Shown here in pieces: positions 33,577 through 43,749 of a stretch of 64,000 nucleotides of DNA (its first letter is position 1; the number at the start of each line of letters is the position of its first letter). The notes below the pieces were generated by a model. The model saw nothing but the letters and a program-made list of their open reading frames with translations. It was not told the DNA's origin and searched no databases. The translations under genes were made by a program, and so were the position numbers. Source of the stretch: Xanthostigma xanthostigma (lineage: Eukaryota; Arthropoda; Insecta; Raphidioptera; Raphidiidae); the NCBI GenBank assembly GCA_963575645.1, contig OY754473.1, positions 6,758,001 to 6,822,000 on the forward strand, read 5' to 3'.

Positions 33577-35074
33577 GAGTTCTAATCAGATGTTAATCAA
33601 AGATTTGAGTATTATAGTATTGTTGAAAATTTATAAGCAAAATTGAATCTCCTTGAAAATAATCCACCAAAATGCCTCGACCTAAGACTTTAAGATTTTA
33701 CGCTTTTTAGTGATTTTTTTTAACGGGATTCAATTTTATTTATTTTTTTTGTTGCGTTGCAATACATAGTTAAATCTAAGCATTATGAAAAAAAATTGCA
33801 CTCCAGGAGTGCCGGCAGAAGTGAAAACTTGAATATTACCTCTACTCTCCATCCGTCTTACGAATTTTCCATCAGGTCACGTGTCCTGACGCCAGTTTAA
33901 CATTTTTTACCCATTACAAAAAAAGTGTACAACGCCGCTAAAGAAGTTTTCACTTCAAAAATGGCGTTTAAATTTTTTAAATCGGTTAACCCCTCAAAAA
34001 GTCATTTACTAGACAAACATACAAAAAATATATTTTTGATTATTGGTTTAAAAAAAGAATTTGACGATATTTTAATTTGAATTTAGGCTCTATAAATACA
34101 ACAAAATCACATTTATGCATATATTTTATACAATAAATAAAATTTTCGACTAACTTTTCAAGACATTACATATATTTTATAGGATATAGACGCTTAACAA
34201 CTAATATCCTTACGAACGAATTCCATCAAATTACATAAAATTAAAATAAACGACATCACAAAAATCCATGACCATGGTGGGATTCGAACTTACGACATAC
34301 ACCATTACAAAATCTAGCCAACACTGGACAGAAAAGACTATATGAAGAGTGCAGCCACCACGCTCTATCCTTTTTTCTATTGCGTAATCTATTCTTTATG
34401 TCAAAAAAATATACCTAATTGTTGTTACCCGTCGGTAAATGTTAACTACCTACGTATCCACCATTTGAAGAGATTAACGACTATTGTTGATTGACCTTCC
34501 AATAGCTACCGTTGTTACCGTCATATTTACCTACCAAATTCAATAAATAAATAAAATGTCGGACGTTTCTGCAACCAAATAATCTATTTTCTGATCCAAA
34601 ATAGTAGGTTATGTATCTAGCGTGTGATAATTAATATTTTGACGAATGTGCCATTACGTTAAAAACGAGGGCTAACGAGTTTTAACAGCTGTATGAGTCA
34701 TATTATCATCACGCACGAGATATATGTATTGTTTTTGCACATATATAAAACAGCTGTTATTTACTTAATTTTTATCTGAACATGAACTAAAAACGGATGA
34801 ATATAATAATAACTGAGATCTCTATTTGGGTTTCGACTACTTTTTTCACGAGCCGCTGTAATCCATTAAGATAATGAATACAATGGTATTTACCATTGGT
34901 TCGGATCCATTGATCTATTTACTGAATGAAAATTAACAATTGATTGATTACTTGGTCGAGTCGCACTTGTTAATTATAAAACGTAACCTCAAAACTTATT
35001 ACTTTGCTCATTATGTTCTTTGATATTTTAATTTGATTTTCGTATGATTAGTTCAGGACCGGTTTTATGAATGA
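33577..35074. other. unassigned AT-rich stretch
   Basis: No gene is supported. A weak tRNA B-box-like block (minus, GTTCGAATCCCACC) at about 34,275 may be an old SINE head. Confidence 0.4.
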
Positions 35075-35215
35075 CTAGCCGCTACCCGCGGTTCCGCACG
35101 GGATCAAGATTATGTCCACGGTGGAAGAAGTTGTGTCCACGGGGACTTTGGGAGATTTCCCGGTAGACCGGGGCCCGCCGAAGTCGATACGCCGATCGTC
35201 TATATTATTTTATAT
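35075..35215 (-). mobile_element. Helitron 3' end fragment
   Basis: Reads CGCGGGTAGCGGCTAG before T on the minus strand, a typical insect Helitron terminus. The 5' side cannot be followed. Confidence 0.4.
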
Positions 35216-35217
35216 TC

Positions 35218-35580
35218 TTTTGAAGTAAAACTTCTTTACGCACGCTTGACTTGGGGAGTAAGCTGGTGAATGCGTGACGAGATTTACGGAAAGTGTGATC
35301 GGGCGAGGCGAACGGAAGTTGAGAGGGAGATATAAGTTAGTGAAAATAGAAAGAGGATGGCAAATACTTCACTGGCTAGTGACGCCATCAGGCGGCCGAA
35401 ACAAATACTTCACTGGCTAGTGGCGCCATCAGGTGGCCGAAAATATAAGCACTACTAACAATAGAATGACACATATTTTACTTGCCAGTGGCGCTATCGG
35501 GTGACAGAAAAAAGTTTTGTAAACCTACTTTAAATAATGTTTCATAAAGATTTACGATTAAAATCCAAAAAACAAAAGGG
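35218..35580 (+). repeat. dispersed repeat J, copy 2
   Basis: Direct match to 21,976-22,295. It has an extra internal duplication of about 45 bp around AATACTTCACTGGCTAGTG. Confidence 0.6.
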
Positions 35581-35649
35581 TTAAGTTCACTAAATAAAGC
35601 CACACTGCCTGTATTAGCAAATATACTATATTGTCGGCGGGGTTTCGCA

Positions 35650-36280
35650 CTGCGACCCGAGGTTTTTTTTACACGCTTTATATTAGTTTCACCTGTAAGT
35701 TTGTATGTATGTTTGTAAACTCCGTTTTGGACTACAGCAAGTGGTTTATATAGTGGTATAATATGCCAACACTGTAAGTACAGATGCTAGCCGTGCGGTC
35801 TAAAGCACGAGTCTTCGCTGACGTCAACTATCGGAATCACAGGTCGTGGGTTCTAATCCCGTCCACGCCGAAGAAAAATATTAGTTTTTTTTTCGGCAAA
35901 TTTTTGACAATAAATCGAACTAAAAAGTGGAAAATAAATATAGTTTAAAAAAAATTAAAAAACACGCTTTATATCAAACTAAAAACTGAAAAATAAATAT
36001 AGTTTAAAAAAAACTAAAAAACACGCTTTATATCGAACTAAAAAGTAAAAAATATTTTTTTTAAAATAAGCTTAAAACAATAATGAATAAAAAATACTAG
36101 TATTATTGTGAAAAAAGCATGGGGCGCTTTGTTCCACATTTTCGTACATCGAGTGCCCCACGCTTTTTTCACAATAATACTAGTATTTCTTATTCATTAT
36201 TGTTTTTAGCTTATTTTTAAAAAAATATTTTTTACTTTTTAGTTCGATATAAAGCGTGTTTTTTAGTTTTTTTTAAACTA
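35650..36280 (+). mobile_element. compound SINE plus foldback, copy 2
   Basis: A plus-strand tRNA-like head (35,785-35,870; B box GTGGGTTCTAATCCC) is followed by about three tandem copies of an AACACGCTTTATATC-containing unit. Then comes the same GCGTGGGGCGC-type hairpin as at 27.9 kb (centre about 36,143). It is in the opposite orientation to copy 1. Confidence 0.6.
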
Positions 36281-36673
36281 TGTATATTTATAATTATTAT
36301 TGTTGTAACGGTATATTGTCAAGGCGCGAGCTCTAAACCCACAACAATTGTACGTATTTTTTTATGTCGGTTAAAAAAATAGATCTCAGTTTTAAAACCG
36401 CCACTGTTCACGTTTCAACTATGTTTAAATACATTATAATTTTTAAAGGTAGCTGTATTTTGATTCAACAATAGTTGCCAATAGGATCGACCTGGCCTCA
36501 ATCATTCAATATTTAATATCAATACGAAATATTTTTAATATATACACTTATATAATATGAATAATAATATGTTACACGCTACGCTTACGGCTTCAAACAC
36601 GTTACGTTTTTCTATTAATTCAAATAATTTCAACGGTTCACAAATATCCCATACCAAAACTGAATCATTTTAT

Positions 36674-36861
36674 TTAGCGGCCCGGTCCGGCTTCGCCCGA
36701 ATTTGTAGATTGTCGCCGTTTTTTCGTCGATTTACTTATTAGCCTATGTCCGTCCTGAAGGTCCTTTCTAAATATTGGTGAAATTTTTTTTTAAATCGGA
36801 TAAGTAGTTTCGGAGATTACATCCAAAACTTTACCTCTTTATAATAGTAGGTATAGATAGA
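36674..36861 (-). mobile_element. Helitron-like family D, copy D4
   Basis: The minus strand starts TCTATACCTACTATTATA (right edge) and ends CCGGACCGGGCCGCTAA, so the terminal CTAG has decayed to CTAA. Confidence 0.5.
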
Positions 36862-37834
36862 TAAACTATAAGTTAAAAAACTCTTTAAAAACAAACTTAT
36901 ATTGAAATATAGTAAAAATAAAGCATATTTTAACTTTTTAAGTTCATAGTAAATATAAAAGCGTGGGTCGTGAGCATATAATAGTTTAATAATTCCTACC
37001 CATGCTTTTACAATAATACTACCTATATTATTTTTTTTGTGTATTGACTTAAAACATGTATTTAATAAAATCTATCTATAAAATAGCTGCCATGCATGCG
37101 TGTACAAAAGTCGTTAAATGACTTGTTTAACACTAGTGCGTAAAGTAGAATTCAATAGTAAATTACTATATTGGTAGTTAAATATTGTGTCAGAAATTTG
37201 CACAAACATTTTGAAAATATACCGAACATTAAATGAAAAATAGCTATTTTATTGAGAGTAGTACAAAAAAAATTGACGTTCATGACGTAATGATATTGAT
37301 TTTTAAAACTCGCTGACTCTCGTTATAACATAATGTCACTTACACGTTGTTAGATTTTAACTATTAAAACCATTATTATTTATTTTTAATTGATTATTAT
37401 TTATACGATTTATTCTTGTGTTGTGTTAGCCATGACAAACGTGATAATTTCTATGATAAAAAAATTGCGTTACTGAGAGCTAAGAAGTTTCACTTCCAAA
37501 ATGTAAAGAAGCGCTTCGTACTAAAGATATTTCTGAACCAAATCCAATTTATAAATCTTGATAGAATCTTGTTTTGTTATTTCAATAGAAATATTTGTTT
37601 TCTATTCATTAATCAATTGAATATAATTTAGACTCTATTGAAAATATTTTTATTATTAGTTACTTTGATTTCTTTTATTCAGTCAAGTAGTAATTGAGAA
37701 AAAAAATTGGGACTACTGTTATATTTTTTCTATTGATTGGATAAATACATTATACAAGGCCTTTTGTATCATTACCAAATATTAGTTTAATTTATTTTTT
37801 CGTTTATTGCACGCCCGAAATTTCGATTGAACAG
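36862..37834. other. unassigned AT-rich stretch
   Basis: No gene is supported. A weak hairpin related to the compound foldback (AAGCGTGGGT ... ACCCATGCTT) lies at 36,958-37,010. Confidence 0.4.
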
Positions 37835-38147
37835 TACAATAGGCGCCACGGATCTTAAAGGTTCGGAAACTAGTCACAAACAGCGTCGCAAAGGCACATT
37901 TTAGAGCCGTTGTGTCTCTCACCACCTCCCAGCTACCTGCACGGAACGTGCGCTCGTCGGTGATTGCCCGTGATCGCTCGTTGCCTTTGCCAATTGTCGC
38001 TTTCCTGCTTTAAAGTACAGTCGAGTACGCTATTGTCAAGTTTTTATTGATATTTTAGTTTTGTTGAGTTGCGAGTTTGTAGTTTTTTTAACAAGCCCGC
38101 ATTCGTATCTAACTTCCGAGCCTTTTAGATTCGTGACGCGTATTTAT
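37835..38147 (+). mobile_element. MITE family H, copy H2
   Basis: Inverted ends around GCGCCACGGATCTTAAAG and CTTTTAGATTCGTGACGCG. The interior includes GTGCGCTCGTCGGTGATTG. Non-coding. Confidence 0.65.
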
Positions 38148-38546
38148 ATAAAAGGGATTTTGTGTCGTTCTTCTATAGAAAAAAATATTTTATTAACTTA
38201 ATCTTTACTTTCAGACATTTTTTCCGCGAACGGTCCGAGCATGCACGCACAGCGACGATGAAAATTTGCAACGAATGCAGAGAGCGCGAACGGATTGAGC
38301 ACGAACGCACATGCGTACCTTCTCACCGCATTCGTGTGCCGGTCTGTACGCAGCTTAATAATATAGAGCTAGTTTTTTTTGTTTAAGTTACTACGAAGTG
38401 AATTTATTTTTCAAGTTGGTAAATATTGCAAAACATGTAAACGATAGGTAATGATAAATACCATTAAAGTCGTAATTTTATCGTATCAGGTACACTCATC
38501 TCTTTGCACTGAATTAGTAATGGTCGTTTGTACGCATAACGGGTGT

Positions 38547-39261
38547 TCATTTAGAATGAACCTTCAGGATGGACATAGGTCATACAGTATGTAAACGCTT
38601 AAGGTGCATATATAGGGAAATTAGCATTGGGAAAAAATACAGATCAGAGTTAGCCATGACTGCATTAATTGTTATTTCTATCGAATTATCGTGGTAATCT
38701 TGAGGATTTCTATTTTATTTTGATTTATTTTCATTTTACTTGGCTTTTTTAATAATAAAAAGCTCTTATAAGTCATTATTTTATTTTTTTGGACAAAAAT
38801 AAAACAAAAAAACAATTCCATCTGTTTGGAAACATTTCATTCAAAAATTGTCTGACTGGTATGACGTATGCGCGTTGGTAAATCAGTGATCCAATGTCTT
38901 TAGGTTCAACACGAATAGGCGGAGATATTTGATCTCGCGCCGTATTTAAGTATTTTTGGGAATTTAATGTCTCATTAATAAAAAAAGTCCGATTATGTTG
39001 TAATCATTTGAATATTTTCTTCGGTAGTATGTACATTCATTTTGAAAAAGAATTTTATCTGTCAAATTGAAAAACAAGATTTCAAGGCTCACTCTGATCC
39101 AGTCATTTTTTCCCAATGTTAATTTCCCTATGTGCACCTTACGTGTTTACACAATGTATATTATCGCGTTAATATACAAACGCTTTTCATCGAGACATAT
39201 TTGCAATAAAGTCGATGAAAAAACGGTGGAAAATTCGGGCGAAGCCGGACCGGACCACTAG
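38547..39261 (+). mobile_element. Helitron-like family D, copy D2, split by T2
   Basis: The flanks of T2 join into the same sequence as the unbroken copy at 40.5 kb (GGACATAGG(T/C)CATA ... TTATCGCGTTAA). The 3' end reads GCCGGACCGGACCACTAG. The exact 5' base is uncertain. Confidence 0.55.
38585..39156. mobile_element. Tc1/mariner relic T2
   Basis: TA-flanked 572-bp sister of T1. The minus strand (about 38,975 to 38,812) reads NSQKYLN and then PVRQFLNEMFPNRW, which matches the conserved tail region of mariner-type transposases. The rest of the gene is deleted. Confidence 0.8.
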
Positions 39262-39504
39262 GGTATTTATAAACAAATTATCTTACCTTTGCTGAACTGC
39301 TTTCTTGGACGCACAGCACTTTCAAAAAAGTTGTATCACACTATAAGTTACTTATTGTACCGAAATATTTACAAAAAAAAAATATAGATGTTTTAAATTA
39401 TCGATGCTCATTTTTTTACACCTCACCTGAGCGCAGAATCCTTTGAGATCACAAATCGCTTAAATAATATAAAAAGAGTACCTTCTTAATTATTCTACAC
39501 GTAA

Positions 39505-40016
39505 TGCCCGGTTTACATTATTCCAGTCCAGCGATCCAGTCCAGTGCTGGATTGCAACTGGAATAATGTAAACCCTCACTGGAATGCACTCCAGTCCAGT
39601 AACTGGATTCGCGGTCTACTTTTGAATCCAGTGCGATCAATCCAGTGCAACTGGAATAATGTAGACGGCCAATCCAGTGCCAGTCTATATTCATTGGGAT
39701 CTTCTACCTTCAGTTGTTGCAAAAGCATTACTGACCCTCCTTTTTGATCTCTTTCGCTGATCCAATTTCTCACCTACATCCGTTCCTTTTTTCTTAGTTC
39801 ATTATCAACCTCATTAATAACTTCTTGTAGCAAGAGTGATTGAGCACGTTTGAAACATTTTCGAAACTGATCTCTTTTTGAAATCATTGTCACTGTAGTG
39901 TGTTCACAATGAAAACGGCTTCTAAATGACTGGAATAATGTAGACAACGAATCCAGTCCAGCGATCCAGTCCAGCACTGGACTGGATCGCTGGACTGGAA
40001 TAATGTAAACCGGGCA
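39505..40016. mobile_element. internally deleted PIF/Harbinger element
   Basis: Perfect inverted ends of more than 40 bp start TGCCCGGTTTACATTATTCC. TAA is duplicated on both sides (39,502-39,504 and 40,017-40,019), the Harbinger target. The motif CCAGTCCAG is repeated in the ends. It retains only the first part of the transposase gene. Confidence 0.85.
39670..39886 (-). pseudogene. Harbinger transposase N-terminal remnant
   Basis: Minus-strand frames separated by one stop or frame change read MISKRDQFRKCF and then RNWISERDQKGGSVMLLQQL with KVEDPNEY. The second segment resembles the Harbinger motif W(I/V)xxRxxxGxxxxLLxEL. The DDE domain is missing. Confidence 0.55.
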
Positions 40017-40395
40017 TAAAATAAAAACGAAGCGAATGACACTGAATTATTATAATAATTTAGTAGGTACCTAAATGAATTGTTTTTATAACTCAACAAA
40101 AATACACTTTCACAAAATTTGTAACTTTATAAATGCTACAAATGTGTTCCCGAAATTAATAACAATACTTTGCGGCAATGCTTGTTTGTTCAGGCGTCAA
40201 CTAAAAACAAATTCGTATCTACCAAAAAATGGTATTATTTCAATAGACCAAGGTCAGATGTAAGGCGTTATAGTACTTATAAGTCAAAAAGGATTACGTA
40301 ACTTAAATTTTATATTAATAGATAGACGAATCTATACGTTTTCGGTTTTGTGAACCTAAAAAGTTATTTTTTAAAATGCCTGCTACTTTTTTTTA
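40017..40395. other. unassigned stretch
   Basis: No gene or repeat family was recognised. Confidence 0.4.
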
Positions 40396-40615
40396 TCTAA
40401 ATATTATAAAGAAGTAAAGTTTGTAAATTATAGTATATAGAAGTTAATCTCATCCGATTTCAGAAATGTTTTCACCAATATAATGGACCTTCAGGATGGA
40501 CATAGGCCATATATTATCGCGTTAAAATAAAAGCGCTTTTCGTGGAGACCAATTATTGTGCAACGCAAGTCGACGAAAAAACGGTGGAAATCTACAAATT
40601 CGAGCGAAGCCGGAC
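40396..40615 (+). mobile_element. Helitron-like family D, copy D3
   Basis: Starts TCTAAATATTATAAAG and runs to GAGCGAAGCCGGAC; the terminal CTAG is lost. It shows the unoccupied site corresponding to the T2 insertion in D2. Confidence 0.5.
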
Positions 40616-40724
40616 ATTATATACAGAGCACGGAGAATTCAATTCGGAGATTCGATTTTTTTGCTGGAATCAATTCAATCGCAATTTTTTCCCCAGATCG
40701 ATGCATCGTTCTATATTGGTAGTG

Positions 40725-41665
40725 GCCGTAAGTGGAAGCGTGGCCCATGAAGTGAGACAGCAAATTACTGTTTTCTATCTCTTTTTTTTTCACTTGACCC
40801 GTTGTGCGCAAGTGTCCTGCCTGTAGTGGGGCAATTAGTAAGTGAAATGAAGCAAGCCACCTCTCTTTCACTGTTCACAGCTTAGTTCTATGCGCAAACT
40901 GACGCGCATCCATTCACGAACATGCGCATGAGACTCAGAGTATAAGTGAGACAGACGTATATATAATATATATACGTCTGTCTCACTTATTATACATTTA
41001 TATCATATATATTAATACGCTAAGGTTAAGATGTTTGCCTCCCTTTTTAGAAAAAAATCACACAATTTCTTCACAAAAATTATATATCATTTTACAGATA
41101 ATTGCTTGCTCTACTGACATCGACAACTAAAAAGTTTATTATTGCTTTTGTTTTTGTAAATTAATTAATTAACAGCAACGCTGAACAACGTCTGCCATCT
41201 GACGGCTTTAATTTTGAAACAACGTCAACACTTCGATCTGTCATCTGACCTTCATATTGTAAATACTGCATACTGCCATCTGACAGCTTTAATTTTGAAA
41301 CAGCGAGCAACGCTGAACAACGTCACAGAAATGCTGCATGATGCCATCTGATGGCTTAACTCAACGCTTTTGCTACTTGCGCCTCTATATGACAATTTTA
41401 GTAAAATATTTCTTCGATCTGTCATCTGAGCTTCATATTGTAATACAACAAAAAGAAGAAGGTTATAAGCAGTGTGCAAAATTAGAAACGAATTGAATAC
41501 CTGCAATCATATTTAAAAAATAATTTTGTAAAGTGATAATTATTATACTTATTTAGTGCGAATAATTAGCACAGGTCACTCTAGTATTATATATGTCTGC
41601 AGCGTGGTGTTTCAGTCTTTCTCTCGATCTTTGCTAGCAATATAGAGAGGGTATTAAATATATGG
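40725..41665 (+). repeat. dispersed repeat P, copy 2, split by Helitron A6
   Basis: The inverted match to 100-375 stops at about 41,002 and resumes at 41,585. This copy also has an extra palindrome of about 50 bp (40,942-40,993, ACGTCTGTCTCACTTAT) absent from copy 1. Confidence 0.6.
41003..41584 (+). mobile_element. Helitron family A, copy A6
   Basis: 582 bp, TC...CTAG in A|T. The hairpin has one changed base (AATAATTAGCAC). It is inserted in repeat P. Confidence 0.85.
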
Positions 41666-41898
41666 TTGCATGTCAGTTTCCAGACGAACGTCCGGTATTT
41701 TTCAAACGTGTTGGTGGTTATTACGGCGCATGTCGAATTTATATCGGTGCATTTAATTGGCAATTAGAGCGGATATCGTCAATCTATGATAGGAAATCTT
41801 GCATGGGTATTAATAATAGTAAAAAACAGGGTTTGATATTTTATCTTGTCATGTCATCATATTTTATTTGTAACGATTTTATAGACTAAACATACATT
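41666..41898. other. unassigned stretch
   Basis: A 75-codon frame is present, with no recognisable motif or leader; treated as chance. Confidence 0.3.
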
Positions 41899-42415
41899 AA
41901 AGTGCGAGTCGGACTCGCGCGCCGAGGGTTCCGTACAAACTTGTAGGTATGTAAATAGTTCGACCATCGCGGGAATCGAGTCTCGAACATTTTTCCCGCT
42001 TAGCCGTTTGATACCGTTGCCGACATACATCGACAAACGTCGCGGTCAGTTTGCCAACTAATCATGTAATTGCACCGAGTTCAGATGGACTACTGAACTG
42101 TATCGTGGCTTAGTTGTCGCACCTTGTTGTATGCGAAAGTTATCATATTGTATAAACGCACCGGTAGCGGTTACTGTGTTACGTGCGTGGCATGTTGTTG
42201 CGGTTTTAAAAAAAAAAATTTTTTTTGAGATGTAACCACTAATTTACGGTTTTAGGATTTTTTTCCTTTACTTGTGTTAGAAGACATAGCTTCTTGTCAA
42301 ATTTCATGATTCTAGGTCAACGGGAGGTACCCTATAGGCTTTGATTTTGACAGACAGACAACAAAGTGATCCTATAAGGGTTCCTTTTTTTCTTTTAAGG
42401 TACGGAACCCTAAAA
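41899..42415 (-). repeat. dispersed repeat G, copy G2
   Basis: The left edge reads AAGTGCGAGTCGGACTCGCG and the right edge GGTACGGAACCCTAAAA. It is the inverse of G1 and shortened. Confidence 0.6.
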
Positions 42416-42659
42416 ATTATTTTTCGTATCTTGTTTGATGACAAAATGGACAAGAATACTTTACTTTAATATAATAAGAGCAAATTTTGTTAGAATTAAA
42501 TAATTATTTAACGTATATCGGCCTCTTTTAAGAACGCTCTGTTATCGTTAGATTGAAAGCTGAAAAAAATACAATATATAAATAATATAAATATAAATAA
42601 TATCGACACTTATTCGTGTATTACTCACTTCCGAATAAGTATTTAAAATTACTTTCCGA

Positions 42660-43560
42660 AAAATTTTTAATTTCTTATAACCTATTTATAATGCACCTAG
42701 ATTATAATGGGGAATTATAAAACGGTCGAAAAAAAAAAAATTGGTGACTGATGATGAGATACTGTTTTAATAACTTGAGATATTAATTAGTTGGGTGACT
42801 AAATTACTAACTGAGCGAGTAAATTACTAAGTGAGCGACTAAATTACTAAGTGAGCGACTAGAATGCTTTCGGTAATTTTGAAGCAGATATCTTCTTTTG
42901 TTTTTACTTTTTATTTTTTTTTTTCACTTTGAGACTATAACTTTATAAAACTCACATTTTCATGAAGATTGAAAACCACCGCTTTTTTTGATAGAGGGGT
43001 ATGCGAATTGGCTCGCAGTGAAACGCGATGGGGCAAAAGTGGAGTTTTTAAAAAAACAATTCCGGGGTGAACGATAAAGGGGTATGCGAATTGTCTCGCA
43101 GTGAAACGGGAAGGGGCAAATGTGGAGTTCTTAAAAAAACAATTCCGGGGTGAACGATAACGGGGTATGCGAAATAAATAGTTAATTGTTTGAATAGAAC
43201 TGCGTTTTGTAAAAAATGTATATTTAATTGACAGTCAATTAAATATATATTTTTTAGAAAACGCAGTTCTATTCAAACAATTAACTATTAACCAAATGCC
43301 GCTCAGAATAAATAAATCATTTGCCAAATTTTGAAAAAAATGCAGGACGTAACGTTGACACTCAAACAAATATTAGGTCGCTCAAATATTATGAAGTTTC
43401 CCATTTTGTATTTTAAGTAACTCAAATGGATGTTTGTAAGTTGCTGTTCTGTTGATTTCTCGTCACGCGCAGTCAGTCGCTCACTTAGTAATACAGTAAC
43501 CCAAATTGATTATTTTTGTCACCCAAAATTGTAATTTAGTCGCTCGTTTAAATACTACCC
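42660..43560. repeat. repeat-rich block: 20-bp and 76-bp tandems plus palindrome
   Basis: Four units of about 20 bp (TAAATTACTAAGTGAGCGAC) are at 42,795-42,862. About 2.2 units of 76 bp (GGGGTATGCGAATTG(G/T)CTCGC) are at 42,998-43,166. A palindrome with 56-bp arms is centred on 43,233. Motifs related to the 20-bp unit return inverted at 43,455-43,545, so the block may be one decayed foldback element. Confidence 0.55.
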
Positions 43561-43749
43561 GATTATAATCCGTATGCAGGACTATCCTGTACATTCATGA
43601 AAAGACAAAAAATAGACCAATAAAATTGTTCATTTCTTTTTATCAATTACCAGCTGATTAGGGGTAGGATAAGTATTAGGGTGTTTTTATCGGTAACATT
43701 GGTAATCTAAAATCTTATAGCATTAAACCCAAAAAAAACTCTCAAAATT

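Noticed and set aside
38162-38386. 74-codon ORF with a CNEC motif
   Set aside because: An isolated Cys pair without the pacifastin spacing or any other domain feature; it adjoins MITE H2.
41662-41889. 75-codon ORF next to Helitron A6
   Set aside because: It begins within repeat P sequence and shows no domain or leader; probably chance.
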